DNA of 64,000 nt from Lachnospiraceae bacterium (GCA_902363665.1 CABJAW010000003.1:259973-323972); one strand, 5' to 3'; counted from the first letter of the stretch, positions 17,732-26,819 are shown. Notes: generated by a model not told the origin, from the sequence alone. Translations and numbers: made by a program.

Positions 17732-19810
17732 TTATTCCTCTCCTGCCTTCTGGCGTGCCTCAATCTCACGCTCCTGAACATCACTCGGAGCCTGCTCGTA
17801 GCGTGCAAACTCATAGGAGTAGGTACCGCTGCCGCCTGTCATGGAGCGAAGCTGTGTCGAATAGCCGTACAGCTCGGACATCGGGATATCTGCCTCCACG
17901 ATCGTATTGCCTTTATGATCCGGATTCATGCCGAGAACACGGCCTCTTCTCTTGTTGAGATCGCCCATGATATCACCGGTATACTTATCCGGAACGAGAA
18001 CCTTCAAAGATGCGATCGGCTCAAGCAGAACCGGGCTCGCCTCCATGAAGCCCTTCTTAAACGCCTGTATTGCAGCTGTCTTAAATGCCATCTCAGAGGA
18101 ATCTACCGGATGGTACGATCCATCGTACAGAACTGCCTTCACGCCGACTACCGGATATCCGGCAAGAGGACCCTTCGTCACAGATTCCTGAATTCCTTTT
18201 TCTACTGCCGGGAAATAGTTCTTCGGAACGGCTCCGCCGACTACTTCCTGTGAAAATTCGTATGCTTTCTCGAGATCGCCAAGCGGTGAGAAACGCATCT
18301 TAACGTGACCGTACTGACCATGGCCGCCGGACTGCTTCTTATACTTCGAATCTACATCAGAGCTCTTGCGGATTGTCTCACGGAATGCTACTTTCGGCTT
18401 CTCAAGCGTCATCTCTACCTTGTATTTAGACAGAAGCTGGCTTGCGATGATATCCAGATGCTGGTCGCCCATACCATAAAGAAGTGTCTGTCGGTTCTCA
18501 CCGTCATTGACAACCTTCAAAGTCAGGTCTTCCTGTGCCATCTTCGCAAGAGCCTGTGCGATCTTATCTTCCTCGCCTTTTACTTTTGCGCGGTATCTCT
18601 TGTATGTATACGGTGTGGAAACCTCGATCTTTCCGTATGCGATCGGGTTTGCCTTTGTGGAGAGCGTATCGCCGGTCGATGCATTGAGTTTGCCGATCGC
18701 ACCGATATCACCTGCGTGCAGCTCTTTTACTTCGATCGTACGGCTGCCTTCCAGAACGTAAAGCTTGCTGATGCGGTCCTCCGTATCCTTCGCTTCATTG
18801 TACAGCATATCATCACTCTTGATTACACCTGATGCAATCTTGATCAGGGAGTACTTACCGATAAACGGATCCACGATCGTCTTAAAGATAAACGCAGATT
18901 TTGCTTTTGCAAAGTTGTAATCTGCCTCAAAAATCTCCTTCGTCTTCATATTGACGCCGGCGATCTTTCTGGACTCCGGAGACGGCATATAGCTTACGAT
19001 ATCATCAAGCAGGATTACGATACCCTGAAGATTCAGGCTTGCACCCATTGTCACCGGCACGATCGAGCAGTCGCTGACATTTGAATGAAGCGCCGCCACA
19101 ATCTCTGCCTCGGAAAACTCCTCGCCGCTGAAATAGCGATCCATAAGCTCTTCACTTGTCTCAGCAACTGCCTCAAGCAGATTCTCTCTGTAGCGCTCCA
19201 GATACTCTTTTGAGTAATCCGGGATGTCACACTCTACTTTCTCATTTTTATTTACGTATCTTCTTGCGGCCATCTTCACGACATTAACATAGCCGACAAA
19301 TTTCTCATTCTCACGGATCGGAAGGAAGAGCGGTGCGATCTTCTTTCCATAAAGCTCCGTCAGCTTCTCCACTACTTCACGGTAGCTGGCGTTATCGTAG
19401 TCCATATTGGATACATAGAAGAATCTCGGAAGTTTATACTTTTCGCAGAGATCCCATGCCTTTTCCGTACCTACCTCTACGCCGTTCTTTCCGTTTACTA
19501 CGATAATCGCTGCATCCGCTGCAGCCGCTGCCTCTTCTGCTTCGCCGACAAAGTCAAAATAACCAGGTGTATCCAGGATATTGATCTTTGTGTCGCCCCA
19601 GATGATCGGAATCATGGATGTGCTGATTGAGAACTTTCTTTTTACTTCTTCTTTATCGAAATCGCTGACAGTATTTCCCTCAGCTACGTTTCCCAGTCTG
19701 CTCGTAATTCCAGACAGATAAGCCATCGACTCAACCAGACTTGTCTTTCCTGCTCCCCCATGTCCCAGGATTACGACGTTACGAATTTTGTCTGTTGTGT
19801 AAACATTCAT
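17732..19810 (-). CDS. Elongation factor G-like translational GTPase (EF-G paralogue)
   Basis: The 692-residue protein has the five-domain EF-G layout. The GTPase domain has P-loop GHGGAGKTSLVES, DTPGYFDFVGE and the G4-like SNMD. Later segments include SGGHGQYGHVKMRF (domain IV) and the C-terminal MGDLNKRRGRVLGM (domain V). Canonical EF-G reads AHIDAGKTTTTER and NKMD, so this is the EF-G-like (EF-G2/FusA2-type) branch. Its exact role (translocation variant, recycling, stress) is uncertain. The ATG at 19810 has GGAGG 8 bases upstream; a TTG five codons earlier would overlap that site. It is monocistronic with its own promoter. Canonical fusA is not in this window. Confidence 0.9.
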   Translation of the reverse strand: MNVYTTDKIRNVVILGHGGAGKTSLVESMAYLSGITSRLGNVAEGNTVSDFDKEEVKRKFSISTSMIPIIWGDTKINILDTPGYFDFVGEAEEAAAAADAAIIVVNGKNGVEVGTEKAWDLCEKYKLPRFFYVSNMDYDNASYREVVEKLTELYGKKIAPLFLPIRENEKFVGYVNVVKMAARRYVNKNEKVECDIPDYSKEYLERYRENLLEAVAETSEELMDRYFSGEEFSEAEIVAALHSNVSDCSIVPVTMGASLNLQGIVILLDDIVSYMPSPESRKIAGVNMKTKEIFEADYNFAKAKSAFIFKTIVDPFIGKYSLIKIASGVIKSDDMLYNEAKDTEDRISKLYVLEGSRTIEVKELHAGDIGAIGKLNASTGDTLSTKANPIAYGKIEVSTPYTYKRYRAKVKGEEDKIAQALAKMAQEDLTLKVVNDGENRQTLLYGMGDQHLDIIASQLLSKYKVEMTLEKPKVAFRETIRKSSDVDSKYKKQSGGHGQYGHVKMRFSPLGDLEKAYEFSQEVVGGAVPKNYFPAVEKGIQESVTKGPLAGYPVVGVKAVLYDGSYHPVDSSEMAFKTAAIQAFKKGFMEASPVLLEPIASLKVLVPDKYTGDIMGDLNKRRGRVLGMNPDHKGNTIVEADIPMSELYGYSTQLRSMTGGSGTYSYEFARYEQAPSDVQEREIEARQKAGEE

Positions 19811-19865
19811 AGCTTTTTCCTCCAATACTAGTTAGTCCGTGGTCACATCTTTTCCACATGGCTAC

Positions 19866-19894
19866 ATTTTACTAAAATTTTTCGAATAATTCAA
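19866..19894 (-). promoter_or_regulatory. Promoter of the EF-G-like gene
   Basis: On the minus strand, TTGAAT (19889-19894), a 17-base spacer and TAAAAT (19866-19871) lie ~55 bases upstream of the ATG, in an AT-rich stretch. Confidence 0.7.
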
Positions 19895-20210
19895 GCATTT
19901 TATTCAAATTTAACAATGTTTTTATTGCTTTTCTAAAATTCCATGGCAGTATTGCAGTGAAAAAGTGTTAAATGCAGAAACAATTTATTTAAAACACCCT
20001 TTGTTTTTTGTATTGTATTTTCTTTTCAGATTTTTAGAAATATTTTTATTCTTTAAAGTGTTAAATTAAATGTTTGACATACGGCGCACGGGATAGTAAA
20101 ATTGGAGCAGTTCAAACTTTACCGGATGTTCCTTCCAAAGGCCGGAAAAGTTTTCGGAATATTCGTTTGAACAGTTCGCCTGGCGAATCTGTTTCAGAAA
20201 GGATTTTATT
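19895..20210. promoter_or_regulatory. Divergent control region with tyrA promoter and leader
   Basis: The AT-rich stretch holds no gene. On the plus strand TTGACA (20074-20079), a 17-base spacer and TAAAAT (20097-20102) form a near-consensus promoter for tyrA-aroA. The ~105-base leader contains inverted arms GTTCAAAC (20110-20117) and GTTTGAAC (20165-20172). These could fold the leader into one large hairpin before the AAAGGA ribosome site. I do not recognise a known riboswitch. Confidence 0.65.
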
Positions 20211-21311
20211 ATGACACAAGAAACTTTTGGCTTTATCGGTCTGGGGCTGATCGGCGGTTCGCTCGCCAAAGCGCTGAAGCGTTCCAATCCCTCCTGCCGG
20301 ATCATGGCCTACTCAAGAACTTCAACCACCACCGGCCTTGCGCTTTCCGAGCATGCGATCGATATCTGCTGCACCTCTGTCTCTGACCCACAGTTTGCAG
20401 CGTGTGACTGCATTTTTCTCTGCGCACCGGTCGATACCAACATTTCTGCCCTGCGCATTTTGAAAGATATTGTCCCGCCGGACTGCATTCTGACAGATGT
20501 CGGAAGTGTGAAGACAGACATCCACCGCGCCGCACAGGAAATGGGTCTTAACGGACGTTTTATCGGCGGTCATCCGATGACCGGTTCGGAAAAATCCGGT
20601 TTTGCCCATGCGCAGGCACATCTGTTTGAGAATTCCTACTATATTATCACACCGTCTGCCGATACTGTTCCGGAAAAGATTGACTGGTACAAAAAAATGG
20701 TCACCGGATTTGGCGCACTTCCAATCGTACTGAACTGCGAACAGCACGATTACGCGACCGCTGCAATCAGCCATCTTCCGCATCTCATTGCAGCGGCACT
20801 GGTCAACACCGTGCACGATCTCGATTCAAAGGACGAGATGATGAAATTACTTGCAGCAGGCGGTTTTAAAGACATCACCCGTATTGCGTCCTCTTCTCCG
20901 GAAATGTGGGAGCAGATCTGTCTGGAAAACCGTGCTAATATTTCAGATGTAATGGATACATTCGTAAAGCTGCTGGAAAATTCCAGAACAGCGATGAACG
21001 AAGGAAACGGCGCTGCCATCCATCAGATGTTTGACGATTCACGCAGCTACCGAAATTCCTTTTCTTCGCGTTCGCTTGGCAGCATCAAAAAAACGTTCCG
21101 TGTTTTCTGTGATATCATCGATGAGTCCGGAGCAATCGCCACGATTGCTACAACGCTCGCAGTAAACGGCATCAGTATCAAGAACATCGGTATCGTACAC
21201 AGCCGTGAATTTGAAGAAGGCGTACTGCAGATCGAATTCTATGAGGAAGAACCATCACTTCAGGCGGCGCAGGTGCTGCGCCAGCACCACTATCAGGTAT
21301 GGATCCGATAA
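20211..21311 (+). CDS. tyrA: Prephenate dehydrogenase with C-terminal ACT domain
   Basis: TyrA oxidatively decarboxylates prephenate to 4-hydroxyphenylpyruvate for tyrosine synthesis. The 366-residue protein has the NAD-binding motif GLGLIGGSLAKALK at the N-terminus, the catalytic histidine region GGHPMTGSEKSGF near residue 120, and SHLPHLIAAAL in the dimerisation domain. A C-terminal ACT domain (about residues 298-366: GAIATIATTLAVNGISIKN) suggests tyrosine feedback. AAAGGA lies 7 bases before the ATG. It is the first gene of an operon with aroA, from which it is separated by a 142-bp MITE-like insertion. Confidence 0.95.
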   Translation: MTQETFGFIGLGLIGGSLAKALKRSNPSCRIMAYSRTSTTTGLALSEHAIDICCTSVSDPQFAACDCIFLCAPVDTNISALRILKDIVPPDCILTDVGSVKTDIHRAAQEMGLNGRFIGGHPMTGSEKSGFAHAQAHLFENSYYIITPSADTVPEKIDWYKKMVTGFGALPIVLNCEQHDYATAAISHLPHLIAAALVNTVHDLDSKDEMMKLLAAGGFKDITRIASSSPEMWEQICLENRANISDVMDTFVKLLENSRTAMNEGNGAAIHQMFDDSRSYRNSFSSRSLGSIKKTFRVFCDIIDESGAIATIATTLAVNGISIKNIGIVHSREFEEGVLQIEFYEEEPSLQAAQVLRQHHYQVWIR

Positions 21312-21321
21312 AACTGTAAAT

Positions 21322-21463
21322 GTAACTGTTCAGAGCCAAGCAAAATTTCATAAAACAGGCGGAAAATGCTTGCATTTTTAAGCCTGTTTTTGAAATTTTA
21401 TTTGGCGGATACGCCACACCGACTAAATGCGTAGCATTTGGGAGGTTGGCTCTGAACAGTTAC
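21322..21463. mobile_element. MITE-like element, copy 1 (tyrA-aroA spacer)
   Basis: This 142-bp non-coding element has perfect 18-bp terminal inverted repeats, GTAACTGTTCAGAGCCAA at each end. It is flanked by a perfect 8-bp direct repeat, CTGTAAAT (21314-21321 and 21464-21471). Internally AAAATTTCA...GCCTGTTTT...TGAAATTTT forms a long hairpin, and AAATGCGTAGCATTT forms a second. It carries no gene. A copy differing at 4 positions lies at 28971-29112. The 5'-GTAA terminus and 8-bp duplication match what is known of IS66-family elements, so mobilisation by an IS66-type transposase is inferred; no such transposase is in the window. Confidence 0.9.
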
Positions 21464-21496
21464 CTGTAAATAACATAATCCAGAGGGTATTTTATT

Positions 21497-22777
21497 ATGA
21501 TCATTGAAAAAAAAGAAGCCCTGCGCGGCGAACTCTGCGTACCGGGCGATAAATCCATCTCTCACAGAAGTGTCATGTTCGGCGCACTCGCCGACGGAAA
21601 AACGGAAGCAGAAAATTTTCTGACTGGCGCAGACTGCCTTTCCACAATCGCCTGCTTCCGGAAAATGGGAATCGAAATTGAACAGAATGGTACCTCCGTA
21701 AAAATTAACGGAAAGGGGCTGCACGGCCTTACCAGACCGAATGGAGTGCTCGATGCCGGAAACAGCGGCACGACCGTACGCCTTCTTTCCGGCATTCTCT
21801 CCGGTCAGTCTTTTGACAGTGTGCTGACCGGCGATACTTCCATCCAAAAACGGCCGATGAAGCGTGTCATCACGCCCCTTTCTATGATGAATGCCCGTAT
21901 TGATTCCGTAAACGGGAATGGCTGTGCACCGCTTTCTATCAAGAGCAGCACACTTACCGGCATCCATTATCTTTCACCGGTTGCCTCCGCCCAGGTAAAA
22001 TCCTGTATTCTTCTTGCAGGACTATATGCAGATGGCCCGACAAGTGTAACGGAACCTGCCGTCTCCCGCAATCATTCTGAGCTGATGCTGCGCTATTTTT
22101 GTGCGGATGTCAAAACAGAAGGAAGAACCTCAACAATTCTTCCAAATCCTCATCTGATCGGACAGAAAATTGAAGTACCGGGGGATATTTCTTCTGCTGC
22201 CTACTTTATCGCGGCGGCGCTTCTCGTTCCGGGCTCCGAGGTGCTTTTGAAAAACGTAGGAACGAATCCAACCAGAGACGGTATGCTGCGTGTCTGCCGG
22301 GCGATGGGGGCAGATATTGAACTTTTGAACGTGCGCAGTGACGGCGCAGAACCATACGCAGATCTTCTTGTGCGCTCCTCCTCCCTGCATGGCACCGTAA
22401 TCGAAGGCGATCTGATTCCAACGCTGATTGATGAGATTCCGGTTCTTGCCGTTCTCGCTGCGTTTGCAGAAGGCACAACGATCATCCGGGATGCAGCAGA
22501 GCTTAAGGTCAAAGAATCAGACCGAATCGCTGTCATGACAGAAAACCTGACACGCATGGGATGTGAGGTCGAGCCGACCGAGGACGGTATGATTATTCAC
22601 GGCGGCAAACCGCTTCACGGCGCGGTGATCGATCCACACCTCGATCACCGGATCGCGATGAGCTTTGCTGTTGCAGCGCTTGCCGCAGACGGGCAGACGG
22701 AAATTCAGGATGCAGACTGTGTATGCATCAGTTATCCGGCATTTTATGAGGATCTGGATTCGTTATGCGGACGGTAA
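21497..22777 (+). CDS. aroA: 3-phosphoshikimate 1-carboxyvinyltransferase (EPSP synthase)
   Basis: AroA transfers enolpyruvyl from PEP to shikimate-3-phosphate, the sixth step of the shikimate pathway. The 426-residue chain shows PGDKSISHRSVMFGALADG near residue 15, LDAGNSGTTVRLLSG near 85, TGDTSIQKRPMKRV near 113, and LKVKESDRI near 335. All are family landmarks with conserved Lys, Arg and Ser. AGAGGG lies 9 bases before the ATG, downstream of the MITE, so the ribosome site is intact. It supplies the chorismate branch feeding tyrA and pheA. Confidence 0.97.
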   Translation: MIIEKKEALRGELCVPGDKSISHRSVMFGALADGKTEAENFLTGADCLSTIACFRKMGIEIEQNGTSVKINGKGLHGLTRPNGVLDAGNSGTTVRLLSGILSGQSFDSVLTGDTSIQKRPMKRVITPLSMMNARIDSVNGNGCAPLSIKSSTLTGIHYLSPVASAQVKSCILLAGLYADGPTSVTEPAVSRNHSELMLRYFCADVKTEGRTSTILPNPHLIGQKIEVPGDISSAAYFIAAALLVPGSEVLLKNVGTNPTRDGMLRVCRAMGADIELLNVRSDGAEPYADLLVRSSSLHGTVIEGDLIPTLIDEIPVLAVLAAFAEGTTIIRDAAELKVKESDRIAVMTENLTRMGCEVEPTEDGMIIHGGKPLHGAVIDPHLDHRIAMSFAVAALAADGQTEIQDADCVCISYPAFYEDLDSLCGR

Positions 22778-22812
22778 TGTCACCCTTTCTTTGACTACAA
22801 GCTGCAGGGCAA

Positions 22813-22866
22813 TGTCAAAGCGGATATTCGCAATCCGCTTCGCTGCTTGCTTGACTCGGTTAAAAA
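22813..22866 (-). repeat. Terminator-associated palindromic repeat, copy D
   Basis: Read on the minus strand, TTTTTAACCGAGTCAAGCAA starts at the T-run of the adjacent terminator. It continues with GCAGCGAAGCGGATTGCG and AATATCCGCTTTGACA. GCGGATATTCGCAATCCGC is an imperfect palindrome. It lies between the convergent aroA and aminopeptidase genes. Confidence 0.75.
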
Positions 22867-22927
22867 GGCAAATCGTTTAAAATTGTATTCCGCTCAGGAA
22901 TCCGCACTTTTAACGATTTGCCTTTTT
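22862..22927. terminator. Bidirectional terminator between aroA and the M18 aminopeptidase gene
   Basis: AAAAAGGCAAATCGTT (22862-22877) pairs perfectly with AACGATTTGCCTTTTT (22912-22927), with T-runs on both strands. A further inverted repeat, CCGCAG...ATGTGG with CCACATCTGCGG, lies at about 22975-23030. Confidence 0.9.
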
Positions 22928-23073
22928 TATTTTTATTCTCTCTTCAGATGCGAACGATCAAAACAAATATCCGCAGTCTCCATGTGGCTTGCCTGCGTAA
23001 AGCAGACATATACACCACATCTGCGGCTACTCATCCACGCATTGGAAACAGTATAGTATTTACCTGCGTCTGA

Positions 23074-24420
23074 TCAGGCTTCCGATGGCTGAACAGTCAT
23101 CTTCTCATCGGTAACTTCGAGCTCGCAGGAATAAAACTCTTTCGTCAGTTCAATGAGGTATGCCGTGTCTTTTGTTCCCGCCATCTCATACGGCGAATGC
23201 ATTGCCAGCTGCGGCAGACCGATATCGACCGCCTGCAGGGACACCTGCGTATTGGAAATATTTCCGAGTGTCGAACCTCCTGCCATATCGGAGCGGTTTG
23301 TGTACACCTGATACGGCACATTCGCGTGGCGGCACAGAAGCTTCAGAACTGATGCACTGCGGCCATCGGAAGTGTATTTCTGGTTGGCATTGAATTTGAT
23401 CACCACGCCCTGGTTCATCTGCGGACGGTTCACCGGATCTGCTTTTTCCGGGTGATTCGGATGCAGTGCATGTGCGTTGTCCCCGGAAATCAGAAAGCTT
23501 CCTGCCACTGCCCGGAAATAGTCCTCCTGTGATCCACCGCGTGCTGCATTGATACGGGTAAGCACATCCGCAAGAAACGTGGATGCTGCCCCCTGGCGTG
23601 ATTCACTTCCGGTTTCCTCGTTGTCAAATGCACCGTAAACGGACACAGCGCGGTGCTGCGGCGCATTCAGGAATCCGATCAGTGAGCCGTACATGCACTG
23701 CAGGTCATCGAGCCGCGGCGCGGCCAGAAACTCTTCGTTTGCTCCGATAAAGGTTCCACGCTGGCGGTTATAAAGAAAGAGATCCATGCTCAGGATCGCC
23801 TCTTCCTGCACGCCTATCTCGCGGGCAATCAGCGGGCACAAAGATTCTTTTGCGGATTCATCCCCAAATACCGGACACAGGTCTGTCTGCACATTGTACT
23901 TCATACCCTCATTCGCTTCGCGGTTCATATGGATTGCCACGCTTGGGATCATCAGAAGATCCCGGTCAATCTGAACGAGGCGTGTCTCAATAGAATTCTC
24001 TGTCTGCACCAGGACTCTTCCAGCCAGTGACAGCGGACGGTCAAACCACGGCGCACGAAGTGCGCCGCCGTACTGCTCTACATTCAATTTTGTATACCCT
24101 GCCGTGCCAGAGAGCTGCGGACCTTCTTTTACTTTAAATGATGGCGAATCCGTATGGCTGCAGAAGAGACGAAATGCGGTCTCCTGTTCCCCTGGGATAC
24201 AGAACGCAATCAGCGAAGAGCCGTTGCGCGTCACATAATATTTTCCGTTTGGTTCCAGATCCCACGCGCTACTCTCTGCAAGGCGGACAAAGCCTTCTTT
24301 TTCCAACATCTCAGAGGCAGTTCTTACTGCATGAAAGCTGGTCGGACTCTGTTTTACAAAATCAAGGAGTCCCTTGGAAGTTTCCTTAAATGGAAATTTT
24401 ATTTTCTCTTCTGTACACAC
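23074..24420 (-). CDS. apeB: M18 family aminopeptidase
   Basis: The 448-residue metallopeptidase of family M18 (aspartyl aminopeptidase type) removes N-terminal residues in the cytosol. Zinc-ligand regions are visible: FCSHTDSPSFKVKE near residue 85, VYGAFDNEETGSESRQGA near residue 260, and a late histidine in LAMHSPYEMAGTKD near residue 400. PWFDRPLSLAGRV is another family block. The start is GTG with only a weak AAAGAA site upstream, and no better in-frame start exists before a stop. It seems monocistronic and converges on aroA. Confidence 0.92.
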   Translation of the reverse strand: MCTEEKIKFPFKETSKGLLDFVKQSPTSFHAVRTASEMLEKEGFVRLAESSAWDLEPNGKYYVTRNGSSLIAFCIPGEQETAFRLFCSHTDSPSFKVKEGPQLSGTAGYTKLNVEQYGGALRAPWFDRPLSLAGRVLVQTENSIETRLVQIDRDLLMIPSVAIHMNREANEGMKYNVQTDLCPVFGDESAKESLCPLIAREIGVQEEAILSMDLFLYNRQRGTFIGANEEFLAAPRLDDLQCMYGSLIGFLNAPQHRAVSVYGAFDNEETGSESRQGAASTFLADVLTRINAARGGSQEDYFRAVAGSFLISGDNAHALHPNHPEKADPVNRPQMNQGVVIKFNANQKYTSDGRSASVLKLLCRHANVPYQVYTNRSDMAGGSTLGNISNTQVSLQAVDIGLPQLAMHSPYEMAGTKDTAYLIELTKEFYSCELEVTDEKMTVQPSEA

Positions 24421-24560
24421 GTTCTTTATAAATCTAATTTTCTTTTGCGATAATTAGATTTCTCCTTTCCTCCGAATTTGGGCAGATTGTTCTGACTATT
24501 GATTTATCATTGCAAATATCTGTTTTGACTTTCTGGTAAAACAGGGAATCCGTCTTCGTA

Positions 24561-26558
24561 TTATTTACTTACAACTGTCCCGTTCACATCAATGACCGGA
24601 ATCTCTGCTTCCTGCGCATACGCATATACGGTATCCAACAGTTCTTCGATCATGGAATCCGGAATGCAGAGAATTGCATCTGCCTCTCCGACCAGATCAG
24701 AAGCCGCAAAATCGATATCCTGTCTTTCTTCGACGCATACAGTCTGAAGCTCATAGCCAAGCGACGAGGCAAGTGTCTCATATTCTGCAAGTTCTGTCTT
24801 TGCCGTTTTGTTATCCTTCGCATAGAGAATTCCGACGCAGACAGCTTCCGGCGCTGCCTCTTTTAATGCATCAAACTGCGCCTGCGGGGTGGCCTGTACC
24901 GCCTGTCTTGTTTCTGCATCAGCCCTTGCTTCCGTAATAGCTTCCGTTTCGGTTTCAGATTCCGCTTCTGTAGCCGTTTCGGTTTCGGATATCATTTCTG
25001 TCTGTGTTTCCTCTTCACTTGCAGATTCAGTCACGATTTCTGTCACTGCCTCGGTTGCAGCTTCCGTCTCGCTTTCCGTAACTGCCATGGTTTCCGGCTC
25101 CTCACCATCCGTTTCCGTTACAGCTTCTGTCTCCGTTTCACTCTCAGTTTCCGGCATCGTTTCCGCTTCGGTCTCATTCATGGTCTGCGCTTCGGTCTCT
25201 CCCGTAAGCGCTGCTGCTTCTGCAGTAAGCAGATCATTTCCACTATCCTCAGCCTTTTCCAGATACTCAGAGCGAACGTATCCATCCACAACCTCTGCTT
25301 TCTCCTGTTCAAGGTAGCGAACCTTTGACCAGCCGTTTGACAGCTGCTCCTCTACAAGTACCGGATCTTTCTCCAGATAAGCGCCAAGTTTCTCTGAATC
25401 AGGATCCGACTCTTTGCGTACATTTACTTTTTCTTTTGCAAGGTACCGTTTTTGGGCATCTGCCAGATACTCTGTCTTCACACAGCCATTTTCCAGGCCG
25501 TCAGCTGCCGCAAAACGGATTTCACTCCATTCGCCGTTTTCTGATACCTGAAGCACCGCTTCTCCCGGATACAGTACGGCGATCCTGCCAGAATCCACGC
25601 TTGCTTCCCTGCGAACAATAATGACATCATTTACCGTTCGGAGCGGATTCTTATTTGTTTCCTCTTCGGATATCATCGCTTCTGATTCCTGGGATTCAGT
25701 CTCTGTCTCCGCCTCTGCTTTTCTGAGCGTTTCTGTCGTCTCTTCGGTTTCCGGCAACTGCCCTGTTTCGGTTTCCGCTGCAGGCTCCTCCGCCTTCGTC
25801 TCTGCTTCCATTTTTTCGGTTTCTGCTGCAGGCTTTGTATTCTCTGTCGGTTTTGTTTCTGATTTTACTTCCGCTTCCGTTTCCTGCGCAGCTTCTGTCT
25901 CCTTCGCAGCAGTCAGGATTTCTGTCTGCTGCATCAGGCCACTGTTTCCAGATGTATTTCCCGTTTCCAGACTTGCCTGAAGAAAGCCGTTCCCTTCCTT
26001 TTCCGTCTCCTGCCGTTTCTTTGGCTCTGTCTCTCTTTGTTTTGACGGAGTTTTCCGCTCAGTTTCTTTCTGTTTCTCGGACTGTTTTTCAGTTTCTTTA
26101 TCCGGCGCTTTTTTCTCAGACTGCTTTTCGGTCTCTTTACCGGCTTTTTTCTTCTCGGTCTGTTTCTCTGTCTCCTTCTTTTCTGTCTGTTTCTCAGTAT
26201 TTGTCTGTGGCGTTTCGGTCTGCACACCGGCTTTTGTCTCCGGCTCAGCTAGGACATCCTCTTCTGAGATGCCGGCTTTCGTCTCTGCTTCCGTTTCAAC
26301 TGAAACAGCAAGGTCCAGTTCCGTCGCAAGCTCTGATGCTGCCTCAGATTCGCTTTCTGATTCACTCGCTGTCTCAGACTCGGTCTCTGTTTCCGTTTCC
26401 GTTTCAGATTCCGTCTCCGTTTCTGTTTCGCCTACTACCTCAACTCCTGCGATTTCGACAGAAGTCGGCTCTGTCTCTTTTTCTTTGGAACCGCAGCCGG
26501 ATACCATCAGCATAACCGCCGATATTCCAATGACGGATCTTAAAAATCTGTTTTTCAT
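24561..26558 (-). CDS. Glu/Thr-rich repetitive lipoprotein with SH3-like domains and a partial ABC substrate-binding domain
   Basis: The 665-residue surface lipoprotein begins MKNRFLRSVIGISAVMLMVS with lipobox VSGCGS (Cys22). Residues ~30-300 are low-complexity Glu/Thr/Ser and Lys/Glu tracts (TETETES, EKQTEKK units). Residues ~310-360 and ~370-435 are two bacterial SH3-like domains (VIIVRREASVDSGRIAVLY; KEKVNVRKESDPDSEKLGAY). A second Glu/Thr-rich stretch covers ~440-560. The C-terminal ~100 residues (VGILYAKDNKTAKTELAEYE ... EADAILCIPD ... AEIPVIDVNG) resemble half of an ABC_sub_bind (TrpX-type) periplasmic-binding domain. The linkers probably span the cell wall. Function unknown; no transporter gene is adjacent. 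Confidence 0.8.
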   Translation of the reverse strand: MKNRFLRSVIGISAVMLMVSGCGSKEKETEPTSVEIAGVEVVGETETETESETETETETESETASESESESEAASELATELDLAVSVETEAETKAGISEEDVLAEPETKAGVQTETPQTNTEKQTEKKETEKQTEKKKAGKETEKQSEKKAPDKETEKQSEKQKETERKTPSKQRETEPKKRQETEKEGNGFLQASLETGNTSGNSGLMQQTEILTAAKETEAAQETEAEVKSETKPTENTKPAAETEKMEAETKAEEPAAETETGQLPETEETTETLRKAEAETETESQESEAMISEEETNKNPLRTVNDVIIVRREASVDSGRIAVLYPGEAVLQVSENGEWSEIRFAAADGLENGCVKTEYLADAQKRYLAKEKVNVRKESDPDSEKLGAYLEKDPVLVEEQLSNGWSKVRYLEQEKAEVVDGYVRSEYLEKAEDSGNDLLTAEAAALTGETEAQTMNETEAETMPETESETETEAVTETDGEEPETMAVTESETEAATEAVTEIVTESASEEETQTEMISETETATEAESETETEAITEARADAETRQAVQATPQAQFDALKEAAPEAVCVGILYAKDNKTAKTELAEYETLASSLGYELQTVCVEERQDIDFAASDLVGEADAILCIPDSMIEELLDTVYAYAQEAEIPVIDVNGTVVSK

Positions 26559-26619
26559 CGTTCTATCATCCTCTCTTTTCTGTCCGAATGTTGTCCCCGA
26601 TTTTTAAACCGAATCAAAC

Positions 26620-26650
26620 AAGCCTCGTTTTGGACTGCGAAACGAGGCTT
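26620..26650. terminator. Hairpin upstream of the lipoprotein gene
   Basis: AAGCCTCGTTT (26620-26630) and AAACGAGGCTT (26640-26650) form a perfect 11-bp stem in the pnp-lipoprotein spacer. On the plus strand it is followed by TTGCC; neither side has a strong T-run, so it may be a leader structure rather than a terminator. Confidence 0.5.
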
Positions 26651-26705
26651 TTGCCTATCCGATTTTAGCCTTTCCCCAAACCTACAGCTTTCTGGTCAAT
26701 GCTAT

Positions 26706-26737
26706 AAAAAAGAAGGCGCCCCAGTTTCCTGAGGCGC
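26706..26737 (-). terminator. Terminator downstream of pnp
   Basis: On the minus strand a GCGCC...GGCGC stem with a CAGGAAACTG loop region is followed by TTCTTTTTTAT. It lies ~80 bases after the pnp stop and ends the nusA-pnp cluster. Confidence 0.75.
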
Positions 26738-26819
26738 AAGATTTCTGACTATCTTACGACCGTCAGCTTCTTCGTATCGGTCCAAGCCTTAACCTTATTC
26801 CGATATTTTATGTTGACTA

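Noticed and set aside
24889..25317. Plus-strand frames encoding Ser/Val-rich repeats that resemble an adhesin
   Set aside because: They are the complement of the Glu/Thr repeats of the lipoprotein; no start signals.
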